This document shows positions 35,389-46,974 of a stretch of DNA of 64,000 nucleotides, in pieces. Below the pieces are notes generated by a model. That model was not told where the DNA came from and did no database searches. It saw only the letters and a program-made list of their open reading frames with translations. Source of the DNA: Hyparrhenia diplandra (lineage: Eukaryota > Streptophyta > Magnoliopsida > Poales > Poaceae). The DNA lies in contig JADLZK010007233.1 in the NCBI GenBank assembly GCA_015847255.1, forward strand, positions 186,001 through 250,000, given 5' to 3'. Made by a program: the position numbers and the translations under genes. The number at the start of each line of letters is the position of its first letter. Within the stretch, counting starts at the first letter, position 1.

Positions 35389-36602
35389 CGTGGGATGCGA
35401 ATATTCGAACCCAGTCAATCATCCCAATCCATCCATAACAACGCGTTAAAGAGGGAGCGTACTCGTCAAACAGTGGGATGTTACTCGCCATAGAGGCCAA
35501 AGCACGAGGACACCCCCGTCTCGGGCGAAGACCCGCTAACCATGGAGGCTCAGGAGCGAGCTCAAGCTCGCTCCGGGGAAAAACCACCGTCTCGAATGAG
35601 CTCCCTGGGGAGCGCGAAGGAACGACGAACTCCACCGCGGCACCAAGCTCTTCTCCGTCTCGAACGAGCTCCCAAGACTGGACCCAAGAACGATCGGGAG
35701 AATCCGCGCGTTTATAAGATCGCGGACTCGCAGCCTACGCGACTAGCGCCGCAACCCCGCGATCGTGTCCGCCCGCGGATAAGATCCCCGCAGCGACGCG
35801 TGGCGTGAAGCCGTCAGGTCATGCCAGTCCCGACAAACACAAGGGACACATGCTACGCGACAAGGATGACCTCGGTGGACGAGGTCAAGTTCCCTAGCGA
35901 GCTCTCCTGGCCACACGTTTTCCTGCGACACCAAGTACGAGCATTTAAGGCGCGGCGGCGTATCCATGACCTCGCCCGCGGTGCACCGGCGCGGCCCGAC
36001 GGGGCGGACAACGCTGGGAGTACGGCGGCGGCGGACGAGCTCATTGTCTCCTTCTACACCGACCGACGAGCCCGAGCTCGTCGCCCGCACGCATTATGTA
36101 TCGGGATACGGAGCCGCCCCTATCCTACTCTCACGGCGAGGGCGCGCCGCGGTGTAGGATGGCGGTCGGGGAGCGCCACGCCAGGACGGGCGTGCGTGCC
36201 CGACATGTCGGGGATTCTTCTCTTCTACCCCTCCAACTTGTATTTCTTTCATCACACAGTCCTCAACCCGATGGCGCCCTGTGAGCTCCCCTTGGGACTA
36301 TAAAAGGGAGGGCTCGGCCACCGGGTGAAGGCAGGCTCTCTTGCACACAGAAAACACACACACACACACACCGATTCGATCACATTCTCACCATTGAGAC
36401 TTGGGAGCTCATCTCCCTCTCGCCCAGCTTGTATTTCGCCCCCGATACGAGCGGTTTGAGCTCGATAGTGCCACACACCTTTGGACTAGGGAGCTCGGTA
36501 GCCCCGAACCAGTATAAACCCCCATGTCATTGTTCTTGAGCTAGGCCATCGTTGCACACATTAGCCAGTCGGTTACTGTGACCGTGGTATACGACCACGA
36601 CA
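35389..36602 (+). repeat. 3' LTR of element Z
   Basis: It matches 8999-10209. The TATAAAAG box is at 36299-36306. It ends GTATACGACCACGACA, keeping the canonical CA, and is followed by the target duplication GCATT. The start (TGGGATGCGAATATTCG from 35391) has small changes from the 5' LTR, so the first bases are uncertain by about two. Confidence 0.87.
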
Positions 36603-36607
36603 GCATT

Positions 36608-37777
36608 ACTACTTCATATCATATTCAGGGGACATCAACTAGGAAGGATTCAATAATGAGATCTTCACCTTCTTTGCGACACACGTCCTACTGTTCACTA
36701 TTTGCGGAGGGAGGATTACAGAGGACTTAATAGGGTTGTAACCCCTACAAGCTACCACATGACTCAACTTATAGTGGGCATTTGCAGATGTAACATATAT
36801 AATCACCACACTTACATAAGCTATAACACCTATCTTGCACGTTACAAGATGAGGGATATAGAATCCTAAGTATGCAATCCATAATAAATATCTAACTCTA
36901 CAAGAAATATTAAAGTAAACAATAAACATTGCAATAAATAATATAATAATGATGAAGAACAAATTGCCATAGATAAACTTGAGTAATATATCAAAGATAT
37001 AAATGTATCTATAGAATACAGAATTGAAGTTCAAGTCTTCTTAGACTTGGATTTCCTTCTAATCTACTACTATGTAGCTAACCTCTCTAGAATTAGAACT
37101 ACTCGAAGAACTAGGGTTTGGGGCTCTAGATGACTTGATCTTTATAACTTTCGGATGATGATCTCTAAATTATCAAGATCTTGAATTAGAGTTTCGAGAT
37201 GGTCCCTCCGCCCTTGCTTATAAAGCCCCACGGGATGAACGCATGACCCTTGGATCAAACCGACTTGATTGGGCGACATAGATCTACTCCTTAGGTCGAT
37301 TGTGAGAGAAGGTTCTCGGAAGCCGGACACGTGACTCCACCACAAAGAGGCTGCCCGGCCCCACCTACTAGAGTGTGGGCCCCGGCTTGTGTGAGCCATC
37401 TTATTTTGTCCTTTGGGTCAATAGAATTTGTACTAATCGTCTTGTTTCGGTCCTTTTCTTCCATTTATCTATTTCTCCTATTTTTCTTCTATTTTCTCCT
37501 GTTTTCCGAGTTACTCAAGAAAACCGAGTATGCAAACAAAACTTGCGGAAATTCCTATCTTCTAGTGTTCTTGTTCTTAAATTTTCTATTTGTTTATAAT
37601 AAAAAGTTGAGGTTAACACATCCAACACAAGTCGGGCATTTGAGTCGGCCGCTTGGCTCGCCACAAGATCGGTCGCCGCCGCAGGCCGATTTCGTGATCG
37701 TGAGTCGGGTCCCTCACTTCCTTCCTAAATCCTGATTTCGTGGTGAAGTTTTTTTTAGTCATCTTGATTCTTGAACT
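36608..37777. other. Right flank of element Z, no recognised gene
   Basis: The AT-rich part 36608-37130 is similar in composition to the left flank before 8994. The part 37140-37740 is mixed. No protein domain or paired terminal repeats are visible. It may be the rest of the old repeat into which Z inserted. Confidence 0.4.
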
Positions 37778-38063
37778 ATGAACATAAATAGAGACATTCG
37801 ATCCTATTTTTCGAAAAGCGACAAAGAAGGCGGTTGATGTTGCTTTCAACCCCGATCCGGCTACGGATGAAAATATTGTGGAACAGGCATGACACAATGA
37901 AGAAGAAGATAGAGTACAAGTTCAAGAAGTTGCAAATCCTTTGCCCTCGCCCCGGCTAGCATCACCCCCACTGCCCACATCATAAAGCCACCAGTGTATG
38001 ACATGAATTGTCTTCCATATGATCCAAATGAAAGGCTTCCCATCGATTCTTATCAAGTTAAGT
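37778..38063 (+). pseudogene. N-terminal fragment of a zf-MYM/hAT-like transposase protein
   Basis: The ATG at 37778-37780 begins 'MNINRDIRSYFSKSDKE'. After frame changes there follows 'KPPVYDMNCLPYDPNERLPI' and 'DSYQVK' before a stop at about 38063. Plant TTF/zf-MYM-type hAT-derived proteins have the same N-terminal order (a short start with 'YF', an acidic-proline stretch, then 'YDxxxLPxDPxxRxPI'). The zinc finger and transposase domains that should follow are absent; a LINE begins 140 bases downstream. The fragment is broken. Confidence 0.55.
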
Positions 38064-38204
38064 GATACTTGTCTTGGATCATTCTCTAGTCACATTTATT
38101 GAGCGAGATATTTTCTTCCAAGTTAATAAAGATGATATAATGGACACATTTATGTCTTTGAGAAAGTGATGGATCAAGAAGTAATATTGTAAGTCTCACC
38201 TATT

Positions 38205-41200
38205 TTTTATGAACTAAACCCGTGGGGAAAAGCCCCCGGTGGCGATTAAATTAAAAGGGCAAGAAACAAAGGGTGTTCAAGAGAACTTACAGGGACTAAC
38301 TAGGGGTTAGTGAGAGACAAGGGGGAGGGTAACAAACTAGCTAAAAAACAAAATACAGGAATAAGACTGGAAGAAACAGGAAAATTACAATGCATGAAGC
38401 CTAAGCATCACAGATTGGTGGAGCGCCAGTTCAATTCTAATAAGATGGGCTTTAACCTCCTTTTGAAATCATCCTTCCAAAGAACTAAGTTTGGATCCTT
38501 GCCATTGAAAATCAGACCATTTCTTTCATCCCAAATACACGAAGCTCGATCATAAAAATCTCCATAAAGAAAGGGAACCCAAAGAGGCTTTTGGCAATGA
38601 AGCTTACGGTGCACAAAGAAATCATCATTCCAAACAATGCTAAGAATGGACCATCTGCACAACGAGGAGGGGCAATCGAAGAAAAGATGGTCCAATGTTT
38701 CATCGATAAGATTGCCACATAGAACACAATTATACTTCCTACAGCAACTTCTCCCTTCTTCTAAGCATATTGCGAGGATTGAGACGATCATTTAAAAGCA
38801 GCCAAGCAAAGAATTTGATCTTGGAATCATGTAAATCATTAGAGATAATAGGGAGCTGAGCCGGAAAACCTAAAGAATAAGAAATTCATTGTGGGCTTGT
38901 CTAGTCATTGGGATCCTAAAATAGTCAAGAAGATTGGGGGCACTTCTAAGACCCAAAGAGAAATATTTTCATTTTTTAGCAAACTCAAAGAGGTTAGGGA
39001 GCTCCTGAGAGTAAATCTTCCCCTCAAGCAGGTATGCCAAAAAACTGATAGTTTCTCCTTTATTAGGGGTACAAAAGGCCACACCCCTCATCCGAACATT
39101 GAACCTTAGAATGTCCTTCCACCAAAAGGACCCTTTCTCTCTTGCAAGGTGAGGCACCTCAACAGAATAATACTTGTCCCAAATTAATTTCACCCACTGC
39201 ATGTTATCCTTTCTATAGAATTTATGCAACTATTTTATTAAGAGAGCATCATTTTGCAGACTGAGGTTGATAATAACCAAGCCACCCTTAATTATCTCTA
39301 GGAGCCATGACCAGCTCCTAAGCTGCCAGGTTGTAGCCCTTCTTTCTGTAGTCACTGCCCCTCCACAGACAACTTTTTTCCTATGCTTATCAATGATCTC
39401 TACAACAGTGATAGGGAGTTTGAGTGAGCACATGTAATATGTGGGGGAGAGAGGAGATGACTGAGTTAACAAGCTGAAGCCTCCCTGCGTAGGAAAGGAG
39501 ACTTCCAAAGCCAAAGAATGATCCTATCTGGTCGAATGGCCCTAAAGTGATGCCTGTAGAACTTGCTCGAAGAATAGAGTAGATTGCCCCATATGAAAGA
39601 CTAGGAATCATGTAAATCATTAGAGATAATAGGGAGCTGAGCCAGGAAATCTTGAAGAATAAGAAATTCATTGTGGGTTTGTCTAGTCATTGGGATCCTA
39701 AAACAGTCAAGCAGATTGGGGGCACTTCTAAGACCCCAAAGAGAAATATTTTCATTTTTAGCAAACTCAAAGAGGTTGGGGAGCTCCTGAGAGTAAATCT
39801 TCCCCTCAAGCAAGTCATGCCAAAAGCTGATAGTTTCTCCTTTATTAGGGGTACAAGAGGCTACACCCTCATCTAAACATTGAGCCTTAGAATGCCCTTC
39901 GACCAAAAGGACCCTTTCTCTCTTGCAAGGTGAGGCACCTCGCCAGAATATTGCTTGTCCCAAATTAATTTCACCCATGAATGTTATCCTTTACATTTGA
40001 ATTTATGCAACTGTTTTATTAAGAGACACTACTACTAAAATGAACTTCCGTGGCGTTTTTTTTTTTATTTTCCATGGCAGTTTTTAGAACCGCCACGCAG
40101 CTAGGGTCACGTTAATCGAGGCATTTTTCGTGGCGGTCATTTTGATGGCCAATAACCGCCATGGTAAATATTAACCATGGCGGTTTTTTAACAAAACCGC
40201 CACGGTTAATCTAAAAAAAGAAAAAAAAAGAATAAAAATCCGGTCGGGCCCAAACGGGCCCGAGATCCACTACCTGCGCGCCGCGCCTAGATCTGCCCGC
40301 CGGGAGGATCCGGCTGCCGGGGTCCGCCAACACCTCGCGGCCCGGCGCCCTCCCGAGCGCCGCCGCTGGGAGGGAGCCGTGTGTCGCCAGGGTGGAGGAA
40401 CCGCCGGGAGGAGCTTGTAGTGGGAGGAGCAGCCCGGAGGCCCGCCGAGGAGCCGCGGGGGAGGAGCGGCCGGGGAGGGGTCCGCCCTTGGGAGGAGGAG
40501 CAGCGGGGAGGGTCCGCCGGCCGGATCCGCCAACACCTCGGGCCCCAACGCCCTCCTCGGCGCCGCCGCCCGGGCGGGAGGAGCCGTCGCCCGGTGGAGG
40601 AACCGCCGGGAGGAGCGCCGCCCGGTGGAGGAACCGCTTGGAGTGTTGCCTTCGTGGTGTTGTCAGATGCGGTGAAAGAGAGAGAGTGCGGTGGTGATTG
40701 GATCTTTGAAATTTGGAAACCCTAACACTCCCCTCTCTATATATACGGGCCCGATCTCAGAATGGTATTGGGCTTTTTTCTGGACTGTTTGGGCTGGCAA
40801 TTGGGCACCATTAACCATGGCAGTTTTTATAAAAAAACCGCCACGGTTAATCGATTTTTCATAGCAGTTATTAAAACCGCCACGGTAAATTATAACAAAG
40901 CGCCATGGTTAGTGAGGTATTTTCCGTGGCGGTTTCTCAAATGCCCGCCACGGAAAAAAAAATCCAAACACCACGCAATAACAATCCTGTAGTAGTGAGA
41001 GCATCATTTTGCAGACTGAGGTTGATAATACCCAAGCCACCCTTATCTTTAGGAGCCATGAGCAGCTCCCAAGCTGCCAGGTTGTAGCCCTTCTTTATGT
41101 AATCACGGCCGCTCCACAGACAATTTTTCCTGTGCTTATCAATGATCTCTACAACATTGATAGGGAGTTTGAGTGAGCACATGTAATATGTGGGATGAGA

Positions 41201-41240
41201 GGAGGTGACCGAGTTAACAAGCTGAAGCCTCCATACGTAG
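38205..41240 (-). mobile_element. LINE (L1-type) retrotransposon, 5'-truncated, with internal duplication
   Basis: A 16-base direct repeat flanks the element (GTAAGTCTCACCTATT at 38189-38204, the same with one change at 41241-41256), typical of LINE target duplications. On the minus strand it codes for the end of a reverse transcriptase ORF: 'LQLVNSVISSLPHI', 'EIIDKHRK', 'GGLGIINLSLQNDAL', 'LAREKGSFWWKDILRFN' and a zinc-binding end (near 38500-38760) with CVLCGN and 'LDHLFFDCP'. Only this end is present. A segment of about 0.67 kb occurs twice, at 38825-39490 and at 39604-41240 without the CACTA insertion. Stops and frameshifts break both copies. The transcript 3' end lies at the T-run near 38203. 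Confidence 0.82.
40027..40997. mobile_element. Small CACTA (En/Spm) element inside the LINE
   Basis: Ends are CACTACTACTAAAA (40027-40040) and GTAGTAGTG (40989-40997). The target duplication AGA (40024-40026 and 40998-41000) is perfect, and the intact LINE sequence without the insertion is seen at 39240-39260. Inside both ends lie inverted copies of CCGTGGCGGTTTT-type motifs, the subterminal transposase-binding repeats usual for CACTA. The middle (40255-40700) is GC-rich with repeated GGAGGAACCGCC-like units and no domain. At 971 bases it is non-autonomous. Confidence 0.88.
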
Positions 41241-41256
41241 GTAAGTCTCTCCTATT

Positions 41257-42191
41257 GCTATATTTCAAAGTATTTGTATTCCTTTTAAATAATTTATGTC
41301 AATATTTGACGTCATTTTACTGAATTATGATATGGTTTTAACGAATTGTGTAAGAATGTTTTATGGTGCATACCCTATGCTCAAAAGCTGGGCTCGCCAC
41401 TGCAGGCTAGTCGTAATGGAAGTGGTGTCGGCGGCATTACACACAACACGGGAGAAGCGACCGAGAAGTGTTGTCCCAGCGACCGTGGCGATTGTGATGC
41501 CGACAAGTACGTTGGTGGTCTGGTCAGAAATGGAAGCAAGGAAAAAAGATGTTTGCGCGTCAAGGCCACCCGTCCCGGCGGAATAGACGGCGATTTGGAG
41601 CAGAGCGATGAAGGTGAAGCACACCGTCTACCTTGTCCTAGAGAAGTGCTACGAGGCTCGCGTGGTATGGGCAACGTTTCCTACATAGCCACCCCCCCCC
41701 CGGTCCACCCACTCCCGACGAAGCGGACGACAGGCCGTGTAGTGGCATGGGTGGCGTTCCATGAGCATTACGCGCGCCTCTGCTCGGCAGTCAGGAAGCC
41801 TGCGAGATGATGACACAGGCGATGGGGAAGCGCGGCGATGGGGGCGAAAAAACCATAGGGGAGCAGACAAGCTGTTCGTTGATTCGTGCTCGTGGCAGCG
41901 GAGAGCAGTCCGTGGATTCTGGAATTAGGATACGGAGCCGAGAATCTGTACTTAGCAAAAAAATACTAAATTACCCCTAATTATAATTAAAGGGGAGGAA
42001 CTGCTGGTTCCAGTTAAGCAAGGTAAAAAAATTCTCCTTTTATATACTTATACATTACAAATGAATAGGTTATGCGTTGATAGAGAGATGATTCTCACAA
42101 TTTTATTAACTAAACATCCTCAGCACGAAAACAAGACCTTTTCCAAGGTTGATAGGGGGTGTATATCTTAGAACCTTTTTAACCAAAGCAT
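41257..42191. other. Spacer downstream of KCS copy 2, unassigned coding-like fragment
   Basis: A minus-strand frame at 41361-41624 encodes a hydrophobic stretch ('ATVAGTTLLGRFSR' and around) with the look of real membrane protein, but I do not recognise a family and the neighbouring frames are broken. The part 41880-42190 is the 3' flank of the KCS gene and shows nothing distinct. Confidence 0.3.
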
Positions 42192-43648
42192 TCACTTGGC
42201 TACTTTGTTTATGTCTACAGGGTATCGGTGAATGCAATCAGCCCATGGACCATCGAGGTTGCTGGCAGACTGGATGCACTTCCACACAACGCTATTGCAC
42301 TTGAATCCGGATCCAAATCCAATCATCCATACCCGATCACCCTTCTTTATCCGATTCTTAGCATCGATGTATCCAAGCTCATACCAGACGGAGCTGCTCG
42401 ATGTGTTCCCAAAACGGTGCAGCGTCATACGCGATGGCTCAACGTCCTCGTCTGATAGACAAAGGCTACGTTGGACAGCATCAATTACCGCCCGCCCACC
42501 GGCATGGATGCAGAAGTGCTCGAACGCCATCCGGAAATCTGGTACATAAGGCTTTATCCTTCTCCTCAGCAACTTACTTGCAATTGCTGATAGCACAAAT
42601 AGCAGCTGCTCTGAGAATGGGAGCACAAGGGATCCTATTGCCCGGATGTTGGCCTGCAGCGTGTCGCCAGCAATGGTTACGAGGTCTTTGGAGAGGTTCA
42701 CTCCCATTTCACCTGCGTCATCCTCCTCTTGGAATGCACACTGATAAGATTTGTCTTGGGCAGCTGTTATTGTGCGTACAGTGTGCATGAGCTTGAACCG
42801 TGACATAGACCTAGATGTCGACAATAGCATTGCCGCCCCACCGATCCGGAATAGAACATTTGGCAGTAGCATTGCACGGTTCCTCCCTGAGTAGAAGTGC
42901 AGGGAGACGATCTCCGTAGAAACCACCAGCGCATGTGCATTCCTCCGGGGACAGCCCGCATGAGATTTTTGCAACTTCCACTGAGATCAACCCCTGCACT
43001 ACACCCCATTCCAGCGATGTGGATGTTTCGAGTGTCACCTCGTAGCTTGTACTTGTTTACAATCATGTCAACCAAGGATGGCACTGGATTGAAAGCACTA
43101 CAGTTTGTGACCACTATGTCAATTGTCTTGGGGTTGATGCATGTCTTAGCAAATAGGTCATCAATGGATGAAAATATGACCTGCTCTGCCTCACTACGAG
43201 CAGTAGTCAAAGTGTGGTATGGTGGCAGGTAGTGGGTACCAATGGGGAGGTAGCTCTGATCACCAATGCCCGAGTGCTCAAGCATGCGCGTCATGAAACG
43301 AATGCTGTTATTATCGAGGGATGGCATGTGATGAAGGTGTTCGATAAAACTGGCCGTTGAGACACGACAATTGGCTGTATGACGGAAGCAAGCATAGTCC
43401 ACAAGGTATACATGGCGAGAGGTATACATGAAGTATACGAGGATACCTAAGCCAAATGAAAGGAACGTGAGCAGAAACAAATGGGCATGCCACCCTACAT
43501 GTAACCATATTAGAATCTTGGCAGGGCCTAGCTGTGCGCCTTTCAGCAATAGGATGGTTGCAAATAGCACAGCAACAGTGACAACAAAATTGTTCACGAC
43601 GAGTTGGAAGACGTATTTTAGGCGCTTGAGGCTGGGTAGTGAGTTCAT
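42192..43648 (-). CDS. 3-ketoacyl-CoA synthase (KCS, FAE1/CUT1 family), copy 2, three clustered frame breaks
   Basis: Same enzyme family as 5450-6836, on the opposite strand 36 kb away. The ATG at 43648 starts a protein with two hydrophobic N-terminal segments (about residues 18-36 and 55-75), then 'HVYLVDYACFR'. Reading through the breaks gives about 485 residues, near the usual length. The triad is present: Cys216 in GMGCSAG, His382 in CIHAGGRAV and Asn415 in HRFGN. Three single-base events fall within 50 bases: an extra G at 42991-42994, a missing base in the A/T run at 42966-42970, and a missing base in the CCGGGG tract at 42946-42950. The rest is open. Upstream and downstream of that spot the sequence is fully KCS-like, so either a very young pseudogene or an error cluster is possible. 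Confidence 0.88.
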
Positions 43649-43700
43649 GTTGTTGAGCTTGGCTCATGTTTTGAGACAGATTGTCGGATGGTATGCAAGA

Positions 43701-43710
43701 TTTTTAAAGG
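43701..43710 (-). promoter_or_regulatory. Candidate TATA box of KCS copy 2
   Basis: On the minus strand CCTTTAAAAA lies about 55 bases before the ATG at 43648. It parallels the TTTTAAAA box before copy 1. The match is weak and there is no expression evidence. Confidence 0.35.
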
Positions 43711-45180
43711 GGCATGTCTTTCATAGCATTTATTCATTGCCATTAAATCCTCATGGGGAACATTTGAGGCAACTGAAAAGCATGCCTGCATACACATCAA
43801 ACACTTGAAAGATGAAGTGCATATATGCCATGTACACTGTGTCACTTCCTAGAATAAATTGGGCATGTGTATAAAAAACATTTAAAAATATTGAATCAAA
43901 CTACTTCTTGAGGAGGTCTAAATGCTAACTTAATCATCACCTTCTTTGTAGTTTAGTATTATTTGGGGAATCGTAAGATCTTTGGCATCTAGGAGTATAT
44001 CTATACCTATTAATAAAGAGGAAAAAATTTCCACGGTCCATCCATTTTTTTTGGTCCGTCTTCCCTTAACTAACTCCGTGAATGTGAAAATAGTCTCTTT
44101 TCACGTTTATCTACAACTCGCATATATATGACATGTATATGTCATCTTATCTTATAACTAGGAATCCTAATCCAAATACAAGATGTTCCGATGAGACTTC
44201 TTTTGTGTTTTTTTGGAAACTTAGACCTCACGTCGTATACGAGTCCAAGTCATGTTGCGTCAAAGCCTCCAGCTTGTGTTTCTCCTTGTGTTTCTCAAAC
44301 CTAAGTCATGAATACGCACCTGCATGGTAATCCAATGTCTATTGATAATTATATCCCTATATATTAGACTTAACCTCTACTTCTATAGATCGGAAATTGG
44401 ATTCCAACTCTATCTTGGAGACTCGGAGTTCATCTTGCACATGTGCAGGCCAGGCCACTGGCATTGACTCCGTATGAAATTCATATTGATAATAATTGAT
44501 GTACATATTGAGTATTACTATATGTATCTCGTAAGTAACATATACTCATCATTCACACTCATACAAGTTGGAACTTCTCGAAATTCAATTTCAATATGCG
44601 TTGACTCCTGTGGCAGCGCATGAGCATATTTACTAGTATTATAATATTTCCTTCCCAAATTTTACATGTAATATTTCTGTGTAGTAGATCAGGGCACGCA
44701 AAACTGTATACTTCCGAGAACATGGAAACAAAAACAAGCCAATTGTTTGATATATGAAGTGTCAACACAGCATGTACCAGATATCGTACGATTGATCTGA
44801 TGTTGTTGGTTGTTGGCGGCACGGCAGTAGCTTAAAATGTTGTTGGCATGTAGGGTCTAAAAGAGAAGCTGCATATGGAAATATATATTGATGCATGGAA
44901 TGGACGCAGCAAGTAACATGTGTTTCTCTAAATTTAGGGGAATTTCTTTTACTCTGTGATTTTTTTTTAGATTACACGGTACAACGAAGACGCTCAACAT
45001 GCACGCACCTCACACCTATGAACACATAGATCACAACTTGTCTTTTCACCACTTGAATTTTTTTGCAAGGAGATTGCCTCTGCTTTTTGAGAAAGCAATA
45101 AGAGTTTTTACATACTCGTGATCAGCAAAAAAAAACATAAAAGTGGCATACACCCTGCCGGCAAGCGTTTGAACAACTAG
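43711..45180. other. AT-rich upstream region of KCS copy 2
   Basis: No gene recognised. At 44001 a CTATACCTATTAATAAAGAG sequence begins that has an inverted relative at 49814. At 44964-45045 lies a piece of the dispersed repeat also seen at 6880-7080, in the opposite orientation (GGTACAACGAAGACGCTCA). Confidence 0.4.
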
Positions 45181-45470
45181 CTACAAAGATTTAAAGTGAA
45201 ATAACATCCGAACTAGAAGCTTGACTTCGAGCACGATCGCTGTTCCAGTCTTCAATATGCGACACCATGTTTCCTCAAGAAAAATATGCAACTTAACACC
45301 ATGCATCTTCAGAAGTTGGGATCTGTCTGCAACCCCACATCTGCAGCGTATTGACAGTAGCATAAATGACGAGATCATGACGATTACATGGGGGAAATTA
45401 ATTTTTTTTCTCTATTGCCATCTTATTCCTAATTTTCCAGATCTCCCAAGCGAAACATGCAAAGAAAAAG
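45181..45470 (-). pseudogene. LINE ORF2 C-terminal remnant
   Basis: The minus strand reads 'FAWEIWKIRNKMAIE' near 45410-45460 and continues as 'RCRCGVADRSQLLK' near 45310-45350. The 'W-x-IWK-xRNK' type motif is usual just after the zinc-binding part of plant LINE reverse transcriptases. Only this end remains and it is broken. It is a different family from the LINE at 38205. Confidence 0.45.
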
Positions 45471-46400
45471 GACGGCTAATCTCTGGGGAAACCCAAGCCA
45501 CCATGGCAATAAATCATATAGAAATCAGATACGGATACAGGGAAATTATGCCACCCGATTTTCACCACTTGAATTTGGTGCTGTTTGAAGTTTGCAGGTC
45601 GTTGATCCACATTTGGTGCTTGTTTTAAGTCTGGCATTAAACTGAAATGCACGGTATAAACGTCCTCCAAATGGCAACACACCTCCCTGCTCTTATAATT
45701 GGTGATTTTAACATCACGAGAAATATATATTCAGTTGTCGACAGCATGCACGGGAGATCGTACTACTAAAATTGTTGATTGTTGGCATGGTGGTTGCTTA
45801 AAAATTTGTTGGCCGATGGGGGGCTTAGAGAAGAAGCTGACAGTTGAGAACATAGATGCATGCTCTGTCACACCATGCAAATAAATAACGTGTCGCAAAT
45901 CAATCTACATTTTATCATTTTACTGTTTTATGCGCTTTATCCCTTAAACCATACATTTCCATCCCCCATATGATGTTCTACAGAGCATCTCAACGGTATT
46001 TGTGGGTGTTCTAGGAAACTTTCCCAACTCAAGAACAATCTTAGGTAGTGTGCCTCACGACAAGCTTCTTCCTAGGAGGCGTTTCTAGGTTCTTCGTGGT
46101 AGAACTACCAAAACTAGCTAAGCCAGTTTTCCTTGTCTCATATTGAATCGCTCAAAGCAATCTAAGAGGTCCTTTTCATTAAGATATGGTTTTCCTGTTA
46201 GAAGACAAATAGTCACATTGCCAAATCCCTAACACTAGTACAGATTCATTCATCTATGCCGCCCGGCATGACTGTCGAAATCCAATCCACCGGCGGTGAT
46301 GTCCAGGTTCAGGGTGCGAAAATCAGAAAATCCATGAAACCAACCATAATCGACAGTGAAGATTTAGATCACTAACGGGTTGAATCGTTCCCGGCAAGTG
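45471..46400. other. Unassigned stretch
   Basis: No coding domain, terminal repeats or long tandem arrays are visible. A TTTGGTGCTGTTTGAAGTTTG-like segment near 45577 partly repeats at about 45610. Otherwise nothing can be supported. Confidence 0.3.
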
Positions 46401-46419
46401 ATCTAGATGGACACTGAAT

Positions 46420-46920
46420 CCTTTGTCGGGTTTGAATAAGAACTGGTAGCGATTTCAAGACGAAGTAACAGTAAAACAAATGATAGAAAAAGAAGATTGA
46501 CGCACATCGAGAATAACAAACGATTCATTCATTGGAAGATAATATATACTAGTATCTTACAAACACATAAAAATACTAGATAATGATAAAATAAAAAGAA
46601 AGCGGCCTGGGCCGCCGTCGCCTTTTTGGTCGAAAGCAATTTCAAGACGAAGAAACAAGATAAAACAAATGATAGAAAAAATGAAGATTGACACGCATCA
46701 GAATAAGAAACGACTAGTTCACTAGAACATACTAGAACACAGATCGATGCCTACCGGGTTTGAAACAAAAACCGTGAGCGACTTCAAGATTCACACACAT
46801 CATATTAAACCAATAGGTGCAAGGAAACAGTAGAAAAAATTAATGACATAAATAGAAGATTGACATGCGCCGATTAATAAACGAATGATTCATTAACAAA
46901 CCACATAAACCAAATATATT
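46420..46920. repeat. Three imperfect tandem copies of a unit of about 150-200 bases
   Basis: Each copy has GGGTTTGAA or a relative, then TTTCAAGACGAAG, a run like CAAATGATAGAAAAA, AAGATTGAC and CGCATC, then an AT-rich end with AATAA-ACGA. Copies start near 46425, 46625 and 46755, with divergence between them. It may be the 3' untranslated region of the minus-strand fragment that follows at 46980, multiplied by local duplication. Confidence 0.5.
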
Positions 46921-46974
46921 GTATCTTACAAATCCACACAAAAGACAATTGATAAATTAACATAAAACAACCTA

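Larger units (their letters stand above)
8999..36602 (+). mobile_element. Element Z: Tat-type Ty3/gypsy retrotransposon, host of nested X and Y
   Basis: Two LTRs of about 1.21 kb (8999-10209 and 35389-36602) enclose gag, protease-RT, RNase H-integrase and an antisense ORF. The five bases GCATT stand before 8999 and again at 36603-36607, a perfect target duplication. Removing X (14164-27794) leaves about 14 kb, a size usual for Tat elements. The antisense ORF between integrase and the 3' LTR is a known feature of some Tat elements of the Grande type. All reading frames are broken by many small indels. The LTRs differ by many small changes, so Z should be the oldest of the three nested elements. 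Confidence 0.9.

Noticed and set aside
35389..36602. Solo LTR independent of the element at 8999
   Set aside because: GCATT target duplication, orientation and sequence match make it the 3' LTR of Z.
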